NCBI GenBank assembly: GCA_903886485.1
Contig: CAISMH010000020.1
Location: 1-64,000 of the forward strand
DNA length: 64,000 bases
DNA from: an uncultured Burkholderiales bacterium
GTDB lineage: Bacteria; Pseudomonadota; Gammaproteobacteria; Burkholderiales; Burkholderiaceae_C
Direction: 5' to 3'
The translations under genes were made by a program, and so were the position numbers. Below, one piece after another: positions 10,161 to 18,606 of the stretch. Under the pieces are notes generated by a model that was not told the origin of the DNA, did not search any database, and saw only the letters and a list, made by a program, of their open reading frames with translations. The first letter of the stretch is position 1. Each line of letters starts with the position of its first letter.

Positions 10161-10198
10161 AAAACCTAGCATGCGCGCTATGCCATCGCTAGGTTTTT
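10161..10198 (+). terminator. terminator hairpin after nrdR, containing the fimT start codon
   Basis: A perfect ten-base stem (AAAACCTAGC at 10161-10170 with GCTAGGTTTT at 10188-10197) encloses a 17-base loop and ends in a run of five T. It has the form of an intrinsic terminator for nrdR. The loop carries both candidate ATG codons of the following prepilin gene, so the element may also affect that gene's translation. Confidence 0.65.
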
Positions 10199-10701
10199 CA
10201 TTTACCCAGACCCCCGCACCACGCGGGTTCACGCTCACCGAACTCCTGGTCTGTTTGGCACTCATCGCCAGTCTCACAGCTTTTGCCATTCCGAGCATGC
10301 AGCGACTCCAAGAGCGTCACCGTGTGAATGCCGCACGCGACCAACTGCTCAACGATCTGCAAGCTTCGCGCACCCGAGCTTTGCAACGTGGCGAGCCCTT
10401 GCAAATGTCCAGATTGCAAGACTGCGCATGGGCGACATCGACAGACACCGATTGGAGCTGCGGCTGGACGCTTCGGCTCAAGTCCAACCAAACTGTGCTG
10501 CAAACCTCGCCATTGCACACCTCGCTGCAAGTGAGGTTCGCCAAGTCAACACCTCTTGAGGTCAGCGCACGCGGTGACTTGGGCACCGTGGGTGACCATT
10601 GGGTCATCCGATCCCGCAACACCGCGTTGGGTATTGCCAGCACGGTGTGCGTCAACAGCACCAGCCGTTTACGTTGGCAGTCGGGCGAGTCATGCAGCTG
10701 A
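10171..10701 (+). CDS. FimT/GspH-type minor pseudopilin
   Basis: A 176-residue type IV pilin-like protein. The prepilin signal is PAPRG|FTLTELLVCLALIAS, with Glu at +5 of the mature protein, followed by a hydrophobic helix; PilD-type peptidase should cut after Gly19. It begins a run of five overlapping or closely spaced pilin genes and has the FimT/GspH pattern (HRVNAARDQLLNDLQASRTRALQRG). FimT-class minor pilins help initiate pilus assembly and, in some species, DNA uptake. Start could be 10171 or the ATG three codons later; both lie in the loop of a terminator-like hairpin. Confidence 0.85.
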   Translation: MRAMPSLGFSFTQTPAPRGFTLTELLVCLALIASLTAFAIPSMQRLQERHRVNAARDQLLNDLQASRTRALQRGEPLQMSRLQDCAWATSTDTDWSCGWTLRLKSNQTVLQTSPLHTSLQVRFAKSTPLEVSARGDLGTVGDHWVIRSRNTALGIASTVCVNSTSRLRWQSGESCS

Positions 10702-11195
10702 AGCCACACCTTGGCTTTGCCTTGGTCGAAGCACTGGTGGCCATGCTGGTGTTGGCCTTTGGCGTGTTGGGTTTGTTGTGGATGCAACAACAGGCCTTGG
10801 TCTTGCAGCGTCAGCAACTCATGCGCTCGCTCGCCATCGGCATCGCCGAAGATTTGGCCGAACGCATGCAACTCAACGCGCCGCAGCGTGCCATGTATGC
10901 CAGAACGTGGGGCCAAAGTGAAGGCGTCGGCAGCGGCCCCCACTGCGCGAGCACCGCATGCAACCGCAGCGAACTCGCGCAATGGGATTCGCAGCAACTC
11001 CAGCACGTGCTGCAAACCCAACTCCCAGAGGGTGATGTCAGCGTGTTCACGCGCACGGACCTGCCTGCTGGGTGGGGCATCGTCATCGCTTGGCGTGATG
11101 CCAACGAAACCTACCGCACCGACGCCACCGCAGGCACCCCCGCTTGCCCCGCACAGATGAGCTGCTGGCGCCTGTTCTTTCGACCCGAACCATGA
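10692..11195 (+). CDS. pilV: type IV pilus minor pilin, PilV-like
   Basis: A 167-residue pilin-like protein with leader MQLKPHLG and mature start FALVEALVAMLVLAFGVLGLLW, including the Glu at +5 and the long hydrophobic helix typical of PilV. The LQRQQLMRSLAIGIAEDLAERMQLN segment is characteristic of PilV modification proteins. It overlaps the FimT-type gene by ten bases and ends in an ATGA overlap with the next gene. PilV forms part of the minor-pilin tip complex with PilW, PilX and PilE that primes pilus assembly. Confidence 0.85.
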   Translation: MQLKPHLGFALVEALVAMLVLAFGVLGLLWMQQQALVLQRQQLMRSLAIGIAEDLAERMQLNAPQRAMYARTWGQSEGVGSGPHCASTACNRSELAQWDSQQLQHVLQTQLPEGDVSVFTRTDLPAGWGIVIAWRDANETYRTDATAGTPACPAQMSCWRLFFRPEP

Positions 11196-11947
11196 GCCCC
11201 TCACCTCCCCAATGCGGGCTGACATTGCCCGAACTGCTGATGGGACTGGGCTTGGGACTGGTGGTCATTGCGGCAGGCATCTCCGCTTACGGCAGCAGCC
11301 AACACACGTGGGCGGCAATGGCCGCAGCCGATGCCGTCCACGCCAACGCCCGCATGGCATTGCGCAACTTGCGTGAGCAAACACACATGGCAGGCGCGGC
11401 CTATCTCAGAGACAACGGCAGCCAAGACGATCTCATCACCGTGGCGCTCTCGCCCGCAGAGGAAACAGGTCAGGCCGCCCTCGCAGGCGTTGAAGGCAGC
11501 CCATACGTCAAGAGCATCACCTTGGGACATTGGCATGCACTCGACCCCGTCGATTGCCAAGGCAATACCAGCAGCACGCAAACCACTGTTCGCAGCCACT
11601 ACAAGCTCAACACCCACCAAGAACTGACCTGCAAAGACCTGAACCTCAACGGCAGCACCTACCAAGCCTTGGCCGAGGGCGTGGAAGACTTTCAGCTGCG
11701 CTACGCCGAAGCCAACCCCAACAACCACACCATTCAATGGAAAACGGCAAACCAAGTGAGCCACATGTCACAGGTGCTGGCCATTGAAGTCTGTTTGCGT
11801 GTGGCCAGCATCACCCCTGTTCACAACGCCCAACCCCATGCAGATCAACAGGGCTGCCAGGGTGAAGCACTGGCTGCCGATGGTCGTGTGCGCCGCGTGT
11901 TCAAAAGCGTGATGACGCTGCACAACCGCCTAGGTCTGATGCCATGA
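11192..11947 (+). CDS. pilW: type IV pilus minor pilin, PilW-like
   Basis: A 251-residue pilin-like protein: leader MSPSPPQCG, mature N-terminus LTLPELLMGLGLGLVVIAAGISAYG, with Glu at +5. PilW-type features are the larger size, the ARMALRNLREQTHMAGAAYLRD segment and a C-terminal beta-rich domain with cysteines. The four-base ATGA overlaps at both ends show tight translational coupling with pilV and pilX. Start chosen at the ATG of that overlap; the longer upstream frame is within pilV. Confidence 0.85.
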   Translation: MSPSPPQCGLTLPELLMGLGLGLVVIAAGISAYGSSQHTWAAMAAADAVHANARMALRNLREQTHMAGAAYLRDNGSQDDLITVALSPAEETGQAALAGVEGSPYVKSITLGHWHALDPVDCQGNTSSTQTTVRSHYKLNTHQELTCKDLNLNGSTYQALAEGVEDFQLRYAEANPNNHTIQWKTANQVSHMSQVLAIEVCLRVASITPVHNAQPHADQQGCQGEALAADGRVRRVFKSVMTLHNRLGLMP

Positions 11948-12420
11948 CCGCCGCCAGACACCACGCACAAGGCCTTGCCTTACCCACGCTCATGGGCTTA
12001 TTGGCACTGGCCAGCCTTGCCACGCTGTTGGCCATGCGCAACCTCTGGGTGAACGAGCGGCTGCTCAACGCGCAAGCCGACCAACTGCGCACCCGACACC
12101 AAGCACAAGCCGTCTTGCCACTGGCGGTGCAAGACATCGTGGGCCCCAGCAACACGCATCCGGCCACGGACTTGCGCCACCGCATGGGCATGGACACACA
12201 AACACACGTTTTCTTTGCGACGTCATGGACCGAGTACCGAGTGCTACGCCAACGCCTTGGCTCAGAAACCTGTCGGTCCGGTATTTGTGCCCCGACCTCG
12301 CTAGACGCAGCAGCCCACAAGGCCAGTCACTGGAAAGCCAACACCGCGACAGCGATGCCCGTGGCAGCGCAAGACCTGCCGGATGGCGCGCACACAGCGG
12401 TTTATTGGGTGGAGGTGTGA
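11944..12420 (+). CDS. pilX: type IV pilus assembly protein PilX-like, prematurely terminated
   Basis: A 158-residue protein with a PilX-type N-terminus: G|LALPTLMGLLALASLATLLAMRN, lacking Glu at +5, as is usual for PilX. It ends at a TGA (12418-12420) after HTAVYWVEV. The same frame then continues open for 51 codons with a sequence resembling the usual PilX C-terminus (GLIYRITVLAQG, TVLQAIW). The gene therefore appears truncated by a nonsense codon, or the stop is read through. PilX normally joins the minor-pilin priming complex. Confidence 0.8.
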   Translation: MTAARHHAQGLALPTLMGLLALASLATLLAMRNLWVNERLLNAQADQLRTRHQAQAVLPLAVQDIVGPSNTHPATDLRHRMGMDTQTHVFFATSWTEYRVLRQRLGSETCRSGICAPTSLDAAAHKASHWKANTATAMPVAAQDLPDGAHTAVYWVEV

Positions 12421-12576
12421 CCACCCTCAGAGGACGTTGGCTTGATCTACCGCATCACCGTTCTTGCCCAAGGTGTTTTGCCCGGCAGCGCCACGGTGCT
12501 GCAAGCCATCTGGACACGCCCCACTCCCACAGCCACCCGTGGCCAATGGCAGAGCTGGCATATGCTGAACAACTGA
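12421..12576 (+). pseudogene. pilX: in-frame C-terminal remainder of pilX after a UGA stop
   Basis: Directly after the pilX TGA the same reading frame encodes 51 residues (PPSEDVGLIYRITVLAQG, then LPGSATVLQAIWTRPTP, ending WQSWHMLNN) before a second TGA at 12574-12576. The YRIT...VLQ pattern is what PilX C-termini look like, so the two parts together would make a normal-sized PilX of about 210 residues. No start codon or ribosome site is seen for independent translation. Sequencing error, real nonsense mutation or stop-codon readthrough are all possible. Confidence 0.7.
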
Positions 12577-12589
12577 ATCGCGCATTGCC

Positions 12590-13003
12590 ATGCAAGGACA
12601 CACGCGCCGCAGCAAGGGCTTCACCCTCACTGAACTGCTCATCACCTTGGCCTGCATCGCGGTCTTGGCCAGCATGGCGTGGCCCCGCTACCAGCAACAC
12701 CTGTTGCGAAGCCAACGCGCCCAAGCGCGAGCGTCTTTGCTGCAAGCCGCGCATTGGTTAGAGCGCGCCGCCAGCGCCAACGGCAGCTACCCCAAGCTGG
12801 CGGATGTGCCCGCCAGTGTGCTGGCCATCCCCAGCCAGCGTTATGTGATGCAACTCACCACCACCGCGCACACCTACACCCTGCGCGCCCAACCCGTGGG
12901 ACCTCAAACGGCGGATGAGTGCGGTGTGCTCACCCTCAATCAATTGGGGGAACGCGGGGTGATGAATGCCAAGCAAAGTCGCGCTGACTGCTGGAGCCTT
13001 TGA
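12590..13003 (+). CDS. pilE: type IV pilin, PilE-like
   Basis: A 137-residue pilin with leader MQGHTRRSKG and mature start FTLTELLITLACIAVLASMAWPRYQQHLLRSQRAQ, the canonical type IVa pilin helix with Glu at +5. The AARASLLQAAHWLERAASANGSY-like segment and the C-terminal Cys pair (ADECG and ADCWSL, the disulphide D-region) are typical of the small PilE found at the end of minor-pilin operons. It starts 13 bases after the remnant of pilX. The large adhesin gene pilY1, which usually lies between pilX and pilE, is absent. Confidence 0.88.
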   Translation: MQGHTRRSKGFTLTELLITLACIAVLASMAWPRYQQHLLRSQRAQARASLLQAAHWLERAASANGSYPKLADVPASVLAIPSQRYVMQLTTTAHTYTLRAQPVGPQTADECGVLTLNQLGERGVMNAKQSRADCWSL

Positions 13004-13025
13004 CGCGGCGCCGATAATCCTGCCC

Positions 13026-14153
13026 ATGTCCACCCCCGCCACCCCCCACGCCATCTTGCCCCCCACCGACACCGCCCACATGGCCCAAGCCTTGGACTTG
13101 GCTCGTCAAGCCCTGTTCATCACCAGCCCCAACCCGCGTGTGGGCTGCGTCATTGTTGGCACAGATGGCGCGGTGCTCGGCAGTGGACACACGCAACGTG
13201 CAGGCCAAGCGCATGCCGAAGTCATGGCCTTGCGTGACGCGCAAGCCAAAAACAACCAGGTCCAAGGTGCCACCGCTTATGTGACGCTGGAGCCTTGCAG
13301 CCATCAAGGTCGCACCGGCCCCTGCTGCGATGCACTCATCCAGGCGGGCCTCGCCCGTGTCGTCGTCGCCTTGCCAGACCCCAACCCCCAAGTGGCGGGT
13401 CAAGGCATCGCCCGTTTGCGTGCGGCGGGAGTGCATGTCGATGTGGGGTTGCTCGGCGACCAAGCCCACGACATCAACATCGGGTTTTTCAAGCGCATGA
13501 CCCAAGGCACCCCTTGGGTGCGCATGAAAATCGCCGCCTCATTGGACGGCCAAACCGCGCTGGAAAACGGCGTGAGCCAGTGGATCACCTCTGCCCCCGC
13601 GCGCGACGACGGCCACGCTTGGCGCGCCCGAGCCTGTGCCGTACTCACTGGCATCGGCACCGTGCTGCAAGACGACCCACAACTCGATGTGCGTGCCGTG
13701 CCCACGCCACGCCAACCCACCTTGGTGGTGATGGACAGCCAACTCGAAACGCCACCCACCGCCCAGCTCTTCAAGCCGCAACGCCCCGTGTGGATTTACT
13801 GCGCGGTCGAACACGACGAACGCCGCGCCGCCTTAGAAGCCCAAGGCGCGCAAGTCATTTGCTTGCCTCACCCCAGCGGCAAGGTAGACCTCGCGGCCAT
13901 GCTTCAAGATTTAGGACACAAGCACATCAACGAAGTGCATGTCGAAGCGGGCCACAAACTCAACGGCTCACTGCTGCGCGAAGGCTTGGTGGACGAGCTA
14001 CTCACCTACCTCGCCCCCAAGCTCATGGGCCAAGGACGCGGCATGACCAACCTTGGACCGTTCACACATTTGAGTGAGACAAAAGCCCTCACCTTTCATG
14101 AAGTCACACAAATCGGACCTGATTTAAGGATATTGGCCCGCCTTGCACGATAA
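13026..14153 (+). CDS. ribD: bifunctional diaminohydroxyphosphoribosylaminopyrimidine deaminase / 5-amino-6-(5-phosphoribosylamino)uracil reductase
   Basis: Second and third steps of riboflavin synthesis in the cytoplasm. The 375-residue protein has an N-terminal zinc deaminase domain (HAEVMALRDA, then PCSHQGRTGPCCDALI) and a C-terminal NADPH-dependent reductase domain (VRMKIAASLDGQTAL, near residue 165, and a C-terminal HVEAGHKLNGSLLREGLVDE). Start is ATG at 13026 (MSTPATPHA); the longer frame overlaps the end of the pilin gene. It heads the rib-nusB operon. No FMN riboswitch is visible in the 22 bases upstream. Confidence 0.95.
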   Translation: MSTPATPHAILPPTDTAHMAQALDLARQALFITSPNPRVGCVIVGTDGAVLGSGHTQRAGQAHAEVMALRDAQAKNNQVQGATAYVTLEPCSHQGRTGPCCDALIQAGLARVVVALPDPNPQVAGQGIARLRAAGVHVDVGLLGDQAHDINIGFFKRMTQGTPWVRMKIAASLDGQTALENGVSQWITSAPARDDGHAWRARACAVLTGIGTVLQDDPQLDVRAVPTPRQPTLVVMDSQLETPPTAQLFKPQRPVWIYCAVEHDERRAALEAQGAQVICLPHPSGKVDLAAMLQDLGHKHINEVHVEAGHKLNGSLLREGLVDELLTYLAPKLMGQGRGMTNLGPFTHLSETKALTFHEVTQIGPDLRILARLAR

Positions 14154-14183
14154 GCAAGCCGTAAACCTGCGAAAATACCGTCC

Positions 14184-14864
14184 ATGTTCACCGGAATCAT
14201 CACCGGCGTGGGGCGCATCACCGCTGTCCACGACCTGGGTAGCTCTTTAAGCCACGGCAAGCGTCTCACCATTGAGGCCCCTGCCGCGTATCTCGACGAC
14301 GTCGCACTGGGGGACAGCATCGCGCTCAACGGCGCTTGCATGACGGTCACCAGCTTCGACCTCGACACACACACGTTCACCATCGACATCTCGGCTGAAT
14401 CACTGGCTCGCACCAGTGGTTTGGCAGAGTTGGGCCGCGTCAACCTTGAAAAAGCCTTGCGCGCCCATGACCGCTTGGGCGGCCACATCGTGTCAGGCCA
14501 TGTGGACGGTATTGGCCACGTGAGCCACTTTGCGCAAATCGGCGAAAGCTGGGAACTGCGCATCCTGGCCCCCACCGACCTCGCCAAATACTTGGCCTAC
14601 AAAGGCTCCATCACCATCAACGGGGTGAGTCTGACCGTCAACCGCGTGCAAGACTTTTTCGACGCTGACGGCCCCTTGGGACTGCGCGGGTCAGAAGTCA
14701 GCATCAACCTCATTCCGCACACCGTGGACAACACTGCTTTGGGTTCGCTCACAACGGGTAGCACGGTGAACCTCGAAATTGACACCGTGGCCCGCTACGT
14801 TGAACGCATGTTGCGTGTCGACGCCTCGCTGGGCAACGTCCCTTCTTTGAAAGCCCATCCATGA
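14184..14864 (+). CDS. ribE: riboflavin synthase, alpha subunit
   Basis: Dismutates two 6,7-dimethyl-8-ribityllumazine molecules to riboflavin. The 226-residue protein begins with [12 protein letters not shown], and both lumazine-binding repeats are visible ([12 protein letters not shown] in the first, [15 protein letters not shown] and [11 protein letters not shown] in the second). It ends with a four-base ATGA overlap with ribBA, so the two are translationally coupled. Length is slightly above the family norm (about 210). Confidence 0.95.
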   Translation: MFTGIITGVGRITAVHDLGSSLSHGKRLTIEAPAAYLDDVALGDSIALNGACMTVTSFDLDTHTFTIDISAESLARTSGLAELGRVNLEKALRAHDRLGGHIVSGHVDGIGHVSHFAQIGESWELRILAPTDLAKYLAYKGSITINGVSLTVNRVQDFFDADGPLGLRGSEVSINLIPHTVDNTALGSLTTGSTVNLEIDTVARYVERMLRVDASLGNVPSLKAHP

Positions 14865-16006
14865 ATACCGCCACTGCATCGGGCAAAGCGCCCGTGGCTT
14901 CCCCCGTCCACATCTCTCCCGTCGAAGACATCGTGGCCGACATGAAGGCCGGTCGCATCGTCATCTTGGTGGACGAAGAAGACCGCGAGAACGAAGGCGA
15001 CTTGGTGCTGGCCTCTGACCACGTCACCCCCGAAGCCATCAACTTCATGGCCCGCTTTGGCCGAGGCTTGATTTGCCTCACGCTCACCCGCGAGCGCTGC
15101 GAATTTTTAAAGTTGCCGCCCATGGCTGCACACAACGGCACGGTCTACAGCACCGCGTTCACGGTGTCCATCGAAGCCGCCGAGGGCGTGACCACCGGCA
15201 TCTCTGCGGCAGACCGCGCTAAAACCATTCAAGTGGCCGTCGCCAAAGCCACTCAGCCTAGCGACTTGGTGCAACCCGGCCATGTGTTCCCCCTGCAAGC
15301 GGTGGACGGCGGCGTGCTCATGCGCGCTGGCCACACCGAAGCCGGCTGCGACTTGGCCGCCATGGCGGGCTGTTCGCCCTCATCTGTGATTTGCGAAATC
15401 ATGAAAGACGACGGCACCATGGCCCGTTTGCCCGATTTGCAAATCTTTGCTGCTGAACACGGCTTGAAGATTGGCACCATCGCCGACCTGATTGCCTATC
15501 GCAGCCGCACCGAATCCTTGGTGCACAAAGTCAGCGCACGCCCCATGCACACCGCGCACGGCGAATTCACCGCACACGCCTACAAAGACATGACCAGCGG
15601 CGCTGTGCACCTGGCCCTCGTCAAAGGCAGTTGGGCCGCTGACGCCGAAGTGCTGGCCCGCGTGCATGAACCCCTCTCGGTGCTCGATGCGCTAGAGCCC
15701 AACCGCGTCATGCACTCTTGGGGTTTGGCTGCCGCCTTGGACCGCATCAACACAGAGGGCACTGGCGTGGTCGTGCTGCTCAACTGCGGCGAAAGCGGCG
15801 AGCAACTGCTCAACCAATTTGACGGCACGGCCCGTTCTGCCCACGGCCCCGAGCGCGGTCGCATGGACCTGCGCAGCTACGGCGTGGGCGCGCAAATTTT
15901 GCGTGACTGTGGCGTGCAGAAAATGCGCCTCATGGGCAACCCACGCCGCATGCCCAGCATGACGGGCTATGGGCTTGAAATCACTGGCTATCTTTCTAAA
16001 GAATAA
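14861..16006 (+). CDS. ribBA: 3,4-dihydroxy-2-butanone-4-phosphate synthase fused to a degenerate GTP cyclohydrolase II domain
   Basis: The N-terminal 200 residues are Rib[17 protein letters not shown] with the catalytic acidic loop, [19 protein letters not shown], and [12 protein letters not shown]. RibB converts ribulose 5-phosphate to the four-carbon riboflavin precursor. The C-terminal half has the GTP cyclohydrolase II fold, but the three zinc cysteines of RibA (CLTGD...LRCDC) are replaced: the aligned segment reads [20 protein letters not shown]. The arginine-rich catalytic motif RQEGR is also gone. The cyclohydrolase half is therefore probably inactive (the RibBX type seen in betaproteobacteria), and a separate ribA should exist elsewhere. 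Confidence 0.92.
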   Translation: MNTATASGKAPVASPVHISPVEDIVADMKAGRIVILVDEEDRENEGDLVLASDHVTPEAINFMARFGRGLICLTLTRERCEFLKLPPMAAHNGTVYSTAFTVSIEAAEGVTTGISAADRAKTIQVAVAKATQPSDLVQPGHVFPLQAVDGGVLMRAGHTEAGCDLAAMAGCSPSSVICEIMKDDGTMARLPDLQIFAAEHGLKIGTIADLIAYRSRTESLVHKVSARPMHTAHGEFTAHAYKDMTSGAVHLALVKGSWAADAEVLARVHEPLSVLDALEPNRVMHSWGLAAALDRINTEGTGVVVLLNCGESGEQLLNQFDGTARSAHGPERGRMDLRSYGVGAQILRDCGVQKMRLMGNPRRMPSMTGYGLEITGYLSKE

Positions 16007-16011
16007 AAACT

Positions 16012-16485
16012 ATGTTTGTGTCTAACCTCGGCTCCACCACCACGCTCGACGGCAGTGCTTTGAAAATTGGCATCGTCCAAGCGCGCTTCAACGACGACAT
16101 CACGAATGCCTTGGCCACAGCCTGCATCGCCGAACTTCACGCCTTGGGTGTGCCCGACGACCGCATCACCCATGTGCATGTGCCGGGCGCTCTGGAAGTG
16201 CCTTTGGCCTTGGCTGCCCTCGCACAAATTGAAGACCCAGACCCCTTCAGCGCCCTGATTGCGCTGGGCTGCATCATTCGTGGTGAAACCTACCACTTCG
16301 AATTGGTGGCCAACGAATCAGGCGCAGGCGTGACGCGTGTGGGCATGGACTACCACGTGCCCATTGCCAACGCCATCCTCACCACCGAAAACTTAGAACA
16401 AGCAGTCGCCCGTCAAACCGACAAAGGCCGTGACGCGGCACGTGTGGCGGTGGAAATGGCGTTGCTGCTGGAGCACTTGGCATGA
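16012..16485 (+). CDS. ribH: 6,7-dimethyl-8-ribityllumazine synthase
   Basis: Penultimate riboflavin step; condenses the pyrimidine and four-carbon precursors in an icosahedral or pentameric shell. The 157-residue protein shows [48 protein letters not shown] and a C-terminal [12 protein letters not shown] segment, all standard RibH landmarks, including the catalytic His region (YHFE). It follows ribBA by five bases and ends in an ATGA overlap with nusB, the usual order in this group. Confidence 0.95.
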   Translation: MFVSNLGSTTTLDGSALKIGIVQARFNDDITNALATACIAELHALGVPDDRITHVHVPGALEVPLALAALAQIEDPDPFSALIALGCIIRGETYHFELVANESGAGVTRVGMDYHVPIANAILTTENLEQAVARQTDKGRDAARVAVEMALLLEHLA

Positions 16486-17000
16486 GCGACCTTCACAGCA
16501 CATCCCCCGTCTCTGGCGCGGCAAAAGCCGAGGACAAAGCGCCTCGCAAAAGCTCGGCCAAATCAAGCCGCAGCCGCTCGCGCGAATTTGCCCTACAAGG
16601 CCTCTACCAATTTTTGGTGGGCCAAAACGAAGCGGCGGACATTGATGTGTTCACCCGTGACTTGAGCGGCTTTCACAAATCCGACTCCGTGCATTACGAC
16701 GCACTGCTGTACGGCTGCATTGAGCAACGCGAAATTTTGGATGCCTTGATTGAGCCTTTGCTCGACCGCAAACTCAATGAAATTTCTCCCATCGAACATG
16801 CCGTGATGTGGATGGGTGCCTACGAGTTTCAACACTGCATCGACGTGCCTTGGCGCGTGGTCCTCAACGAATACATCGAACTCGCCAAGTCCTTTGGCGG
16901 CACGGATGGCCACAAATACGTCAATGGCGTCTTGAATGGCTTGGCCCCCAAGCTGCGCGCCCTCGAAGTCGAATCTGACCGCGCCAAAGGCAAAGCGTAA
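16482..17000 (+). CDS. nusB: transcription antitermination protein NusB
   Basis: Binds boxA RNA with NusE (S10) in rRNA antitermination. The 172-residue protein has a basic, Ser/Lys-rich N-terminal extension (about 27 residues) followed by the helical NusB fold: [78 protein letters not shown]. The last segment is the family signature. It closes the riboflavin operon through a four-base overlap with ribH. Confidence 0.95.
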   Translation: MSDLHSTSPVSGAAKAEDKAPRKSSAKSSRSRSREFALQGLYQFLVGQNEAADIDVFTRDLSGFHKSDSVHYDALLYGCIEQREILDALIEPLLDRKLNEISPIEHAVMWMGAYEFQHCIDVPWRVVLNEYIELAKSFGGTDGHKYVNGVLNGLAPKLRALEVESDRAKGKA

Positions 17001-17016
17001 AAACGATCAGCGACTG

Positions 17017-18204
17017 ATGATGAAGATCGCCCAGCGCGCACAACGCATCGAGCCTTTCTATGTGATGGAGGTGGCCAAGGCCGCCGCCGAGCGTGCCGCC
17101 TTGGTCGCGCACACCGATGCGCCCATGATTTTTCTCAACATCGGCGAACCCGACTTCACCGCGCCCCCTTTGGTGCAAGAAGCCGCTGCACGTTCGGTAC
17201 GAGACGGTGTCACGCAGTACACCCCCGCTTTGGGCATCTCTGAATTGCGCGAGCGCATCAGTGCTTGGTACAGCACGCGTTTTGGCGTGAACGTGCCTGC
17301 GCGTCGCATCGTCATCACCGCGGGTGCATCGGCGGCTTTGCAACTGGCGTGCTTGGCCTTGATTGAAGCAGGTGACGAAGTACTCATGCCCGACCCGAGC
17401 TACCCCTGCAACCGACACTTTGTGAGTGCGGCCGAGGGCCGTGCGGTACTGGTGCCCACCACTGCGACCGAGCGCTTTCAACTCAGCGCCGAACAGGTGC
17501 GCGCGCACTGGAGCGCGCACACACGCGGGGTGTTGCTGGCGTCGCCCTCCAACCCCACCGGCACCTCGATTCACCCTCAGGAGTTGCGTGCGATTCACAA
17601 CGAGGTGTCGCAACGCGGTGGCACCACGCTGATTGACGAGATTTATTTGGGCCTGAGCTACGACGCGCAATTTGGCCAATCGGCACTCGGCATCGACGAC
17701 CACATCATCAGCATCAACAGTTTCAGCAAATACTTCAACATGACGGGTTGGCGCTTGGGCTGGCTGGTGGTGCCTGATGCACTCGTCCCCGTGGTGGAGC
17801 GATTGGCACAAAACCTGTTCATCTGTGCCAGCACCGTGGCACAACACGCGGCCCTCGCCTGTTTTGAGGCGCAAAGCATCGCCGAGTACGAACGCCGCCG
17901 CGCCGAATTCAAAGCTCGCCGAGATTACTTTGTACCCGCGCTCAACGCACTGGGCCTGCATGTGCCCGTGATGCCCGATGGCGCGTTCTACGCGTGGGCC
18001 GATTGCACGGCTGCGGCCAACAAGCTGGGCGTGACAGGCAGTTGGGATTTTGCATTTGAAGTGATGCGCCGAGCGAACTTGGCCATCACACCCGGGCGCG
18101 ACTTTGGCCACGCCGACACCTCGCGCTTTGTGCGCTTTTCCACCGCCCGCTCGTTGCCTGAGTTGCAAACCGCGATTGGGCGTTTACACACCTTGCTGGG
18201 CTAA
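17017..18204 (+). CDS. PLP-dependent aminotransferase, class I/II
   Basis: A 395-residue fold-type I aminotransferase. Recognisable are the FLNIGEPDFTAPP N-terminal segment, GASAALQLACLAL (phosphate loop region), SPSNPTGTSI, LIDEIYLGLSY with the PLP aspartate neighbourhood, and the Schiff-base lysine in INSFSKYFNMTGWRLGW. The sequence resembles aspartate/alanine-type enzymes, but the donor and acceptor cannot be told from sequence. Start at one of two tandem ATGs (17017/17020), 16 bases after nusB; a longer frame runs back into nusB. It may be the last member of the rib-nusB transcript and lies just before ybgC. Confidence 0.88.
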   Translation: MMKIAQRAQRIEPFYVMEVAKAAAERAALVAHTDAPMIFLNIGEPDFTAPPLVQEAAARSVRDGVTQYTPALGISELRERISAWYSTRFGVNVPARRIVITAGASAALQLACLALIEAGDEVLMPDPSYPCNRHFVSAAEGRAVLVPTTATERFQLSAEQVRAHWSAHTRGVLLASPSNPTGTSIHPQELRAIHNEVSQRGGTTLIDEIYLGLSYDAQFGQSALGIDDHIISINSFSKYFNMTGWRLGWLVVPDALVPVVERLAQNLFICASTVAQHAALACFEAQSIAEYERRRAEFKARRDYFVPALNALGLHVPVMPDGAFYAWADCTAAANKLGVTGSWDFAFEVMRRANLAITPGRDFGHADTSRFVRFSTARSLPELQTAIGRLHTLLG

Positions 18205-18207
18205 TTC

Positions 18208-18606
18208 ATGCGAACCGTTTTCGAACACCCCATTCGGGTGTACTGGGAAGACACAGATGCGGGTGGCATCGTGTTCTACGCCAACTACTTGAAGTTTTTT
18301 GAGCGCGCACGCACCGAGTGGCTGCGCGCACTGGGCATCGGCCAACACGCGCTGCGCGAAGAAACAGGCGGCATGTTTGTGGTGAGTGAAACCACAGTCA
18401 AATACCACCGCCCTGCCCAGCTCGACGACATGTTGCGCGTGACGGCCACGCTGGCCGAAGGTGGCCGCGCCAGCCTCGTCATTGCGCAGCAAGCATGGCG
18501 CGGAGAAACTTTACTTTGTGAAGGCACGATTCGCATCGGCTGGGTCGATGCCGCCGCCATGAAGCCTGCGAGAATCCCCTCTTCTGTATTGGAACGCCTG
18601 ACATGA
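18208..18606 (+). CDS. ybgC: YbgC-type acyl-CoA thioesterase
   Basis: A 132-residue hot-dog-fold thioesterase. The 4HBT signature is YWEDTDAGGIVFYANYLKFFERARTEWL, with the catalytic Asp in DTDAGG. YbgC enzymes act on acyl-CoA or acyl-ACP thioesters and associate with envelope biogenesis; the gene classically leads the tol-pal operon. Here its stop overlaps the tolQ ATG by four bases, keeping that arrangement. Confidence 0.93.
   Translation: MRTVFEHPIRVYWEDTDAGGIVFYANYLKFFERARTEWLRALGIGQHALREETGGMFVVSETTVKYHRPAQLDDMLRVTATLAEGGRASLVIAQQAWRGETLLCEGTIRIGWVDAAAMKPARIPSSVLERLT

Noticed and set aside
12418..12576. Reassignment of UGA to a sense codon
   Set aside because: Many genes here end in TGA with ATGA overlaps (for example pilV/pilW, ribH/nusB), so UGA works as a stop in this genome.
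13004..13025. FMN riboswitch before the rib operon
   Set aside because: Only 22 bases separate the pilin stop from ribD; there is no room and no RFN-type sequence.
16921..18168. 415-codon minus-strand frame
   Set aside because: It is antisense to the aminotransferase gene, which has all PLP-enzyme motifs.
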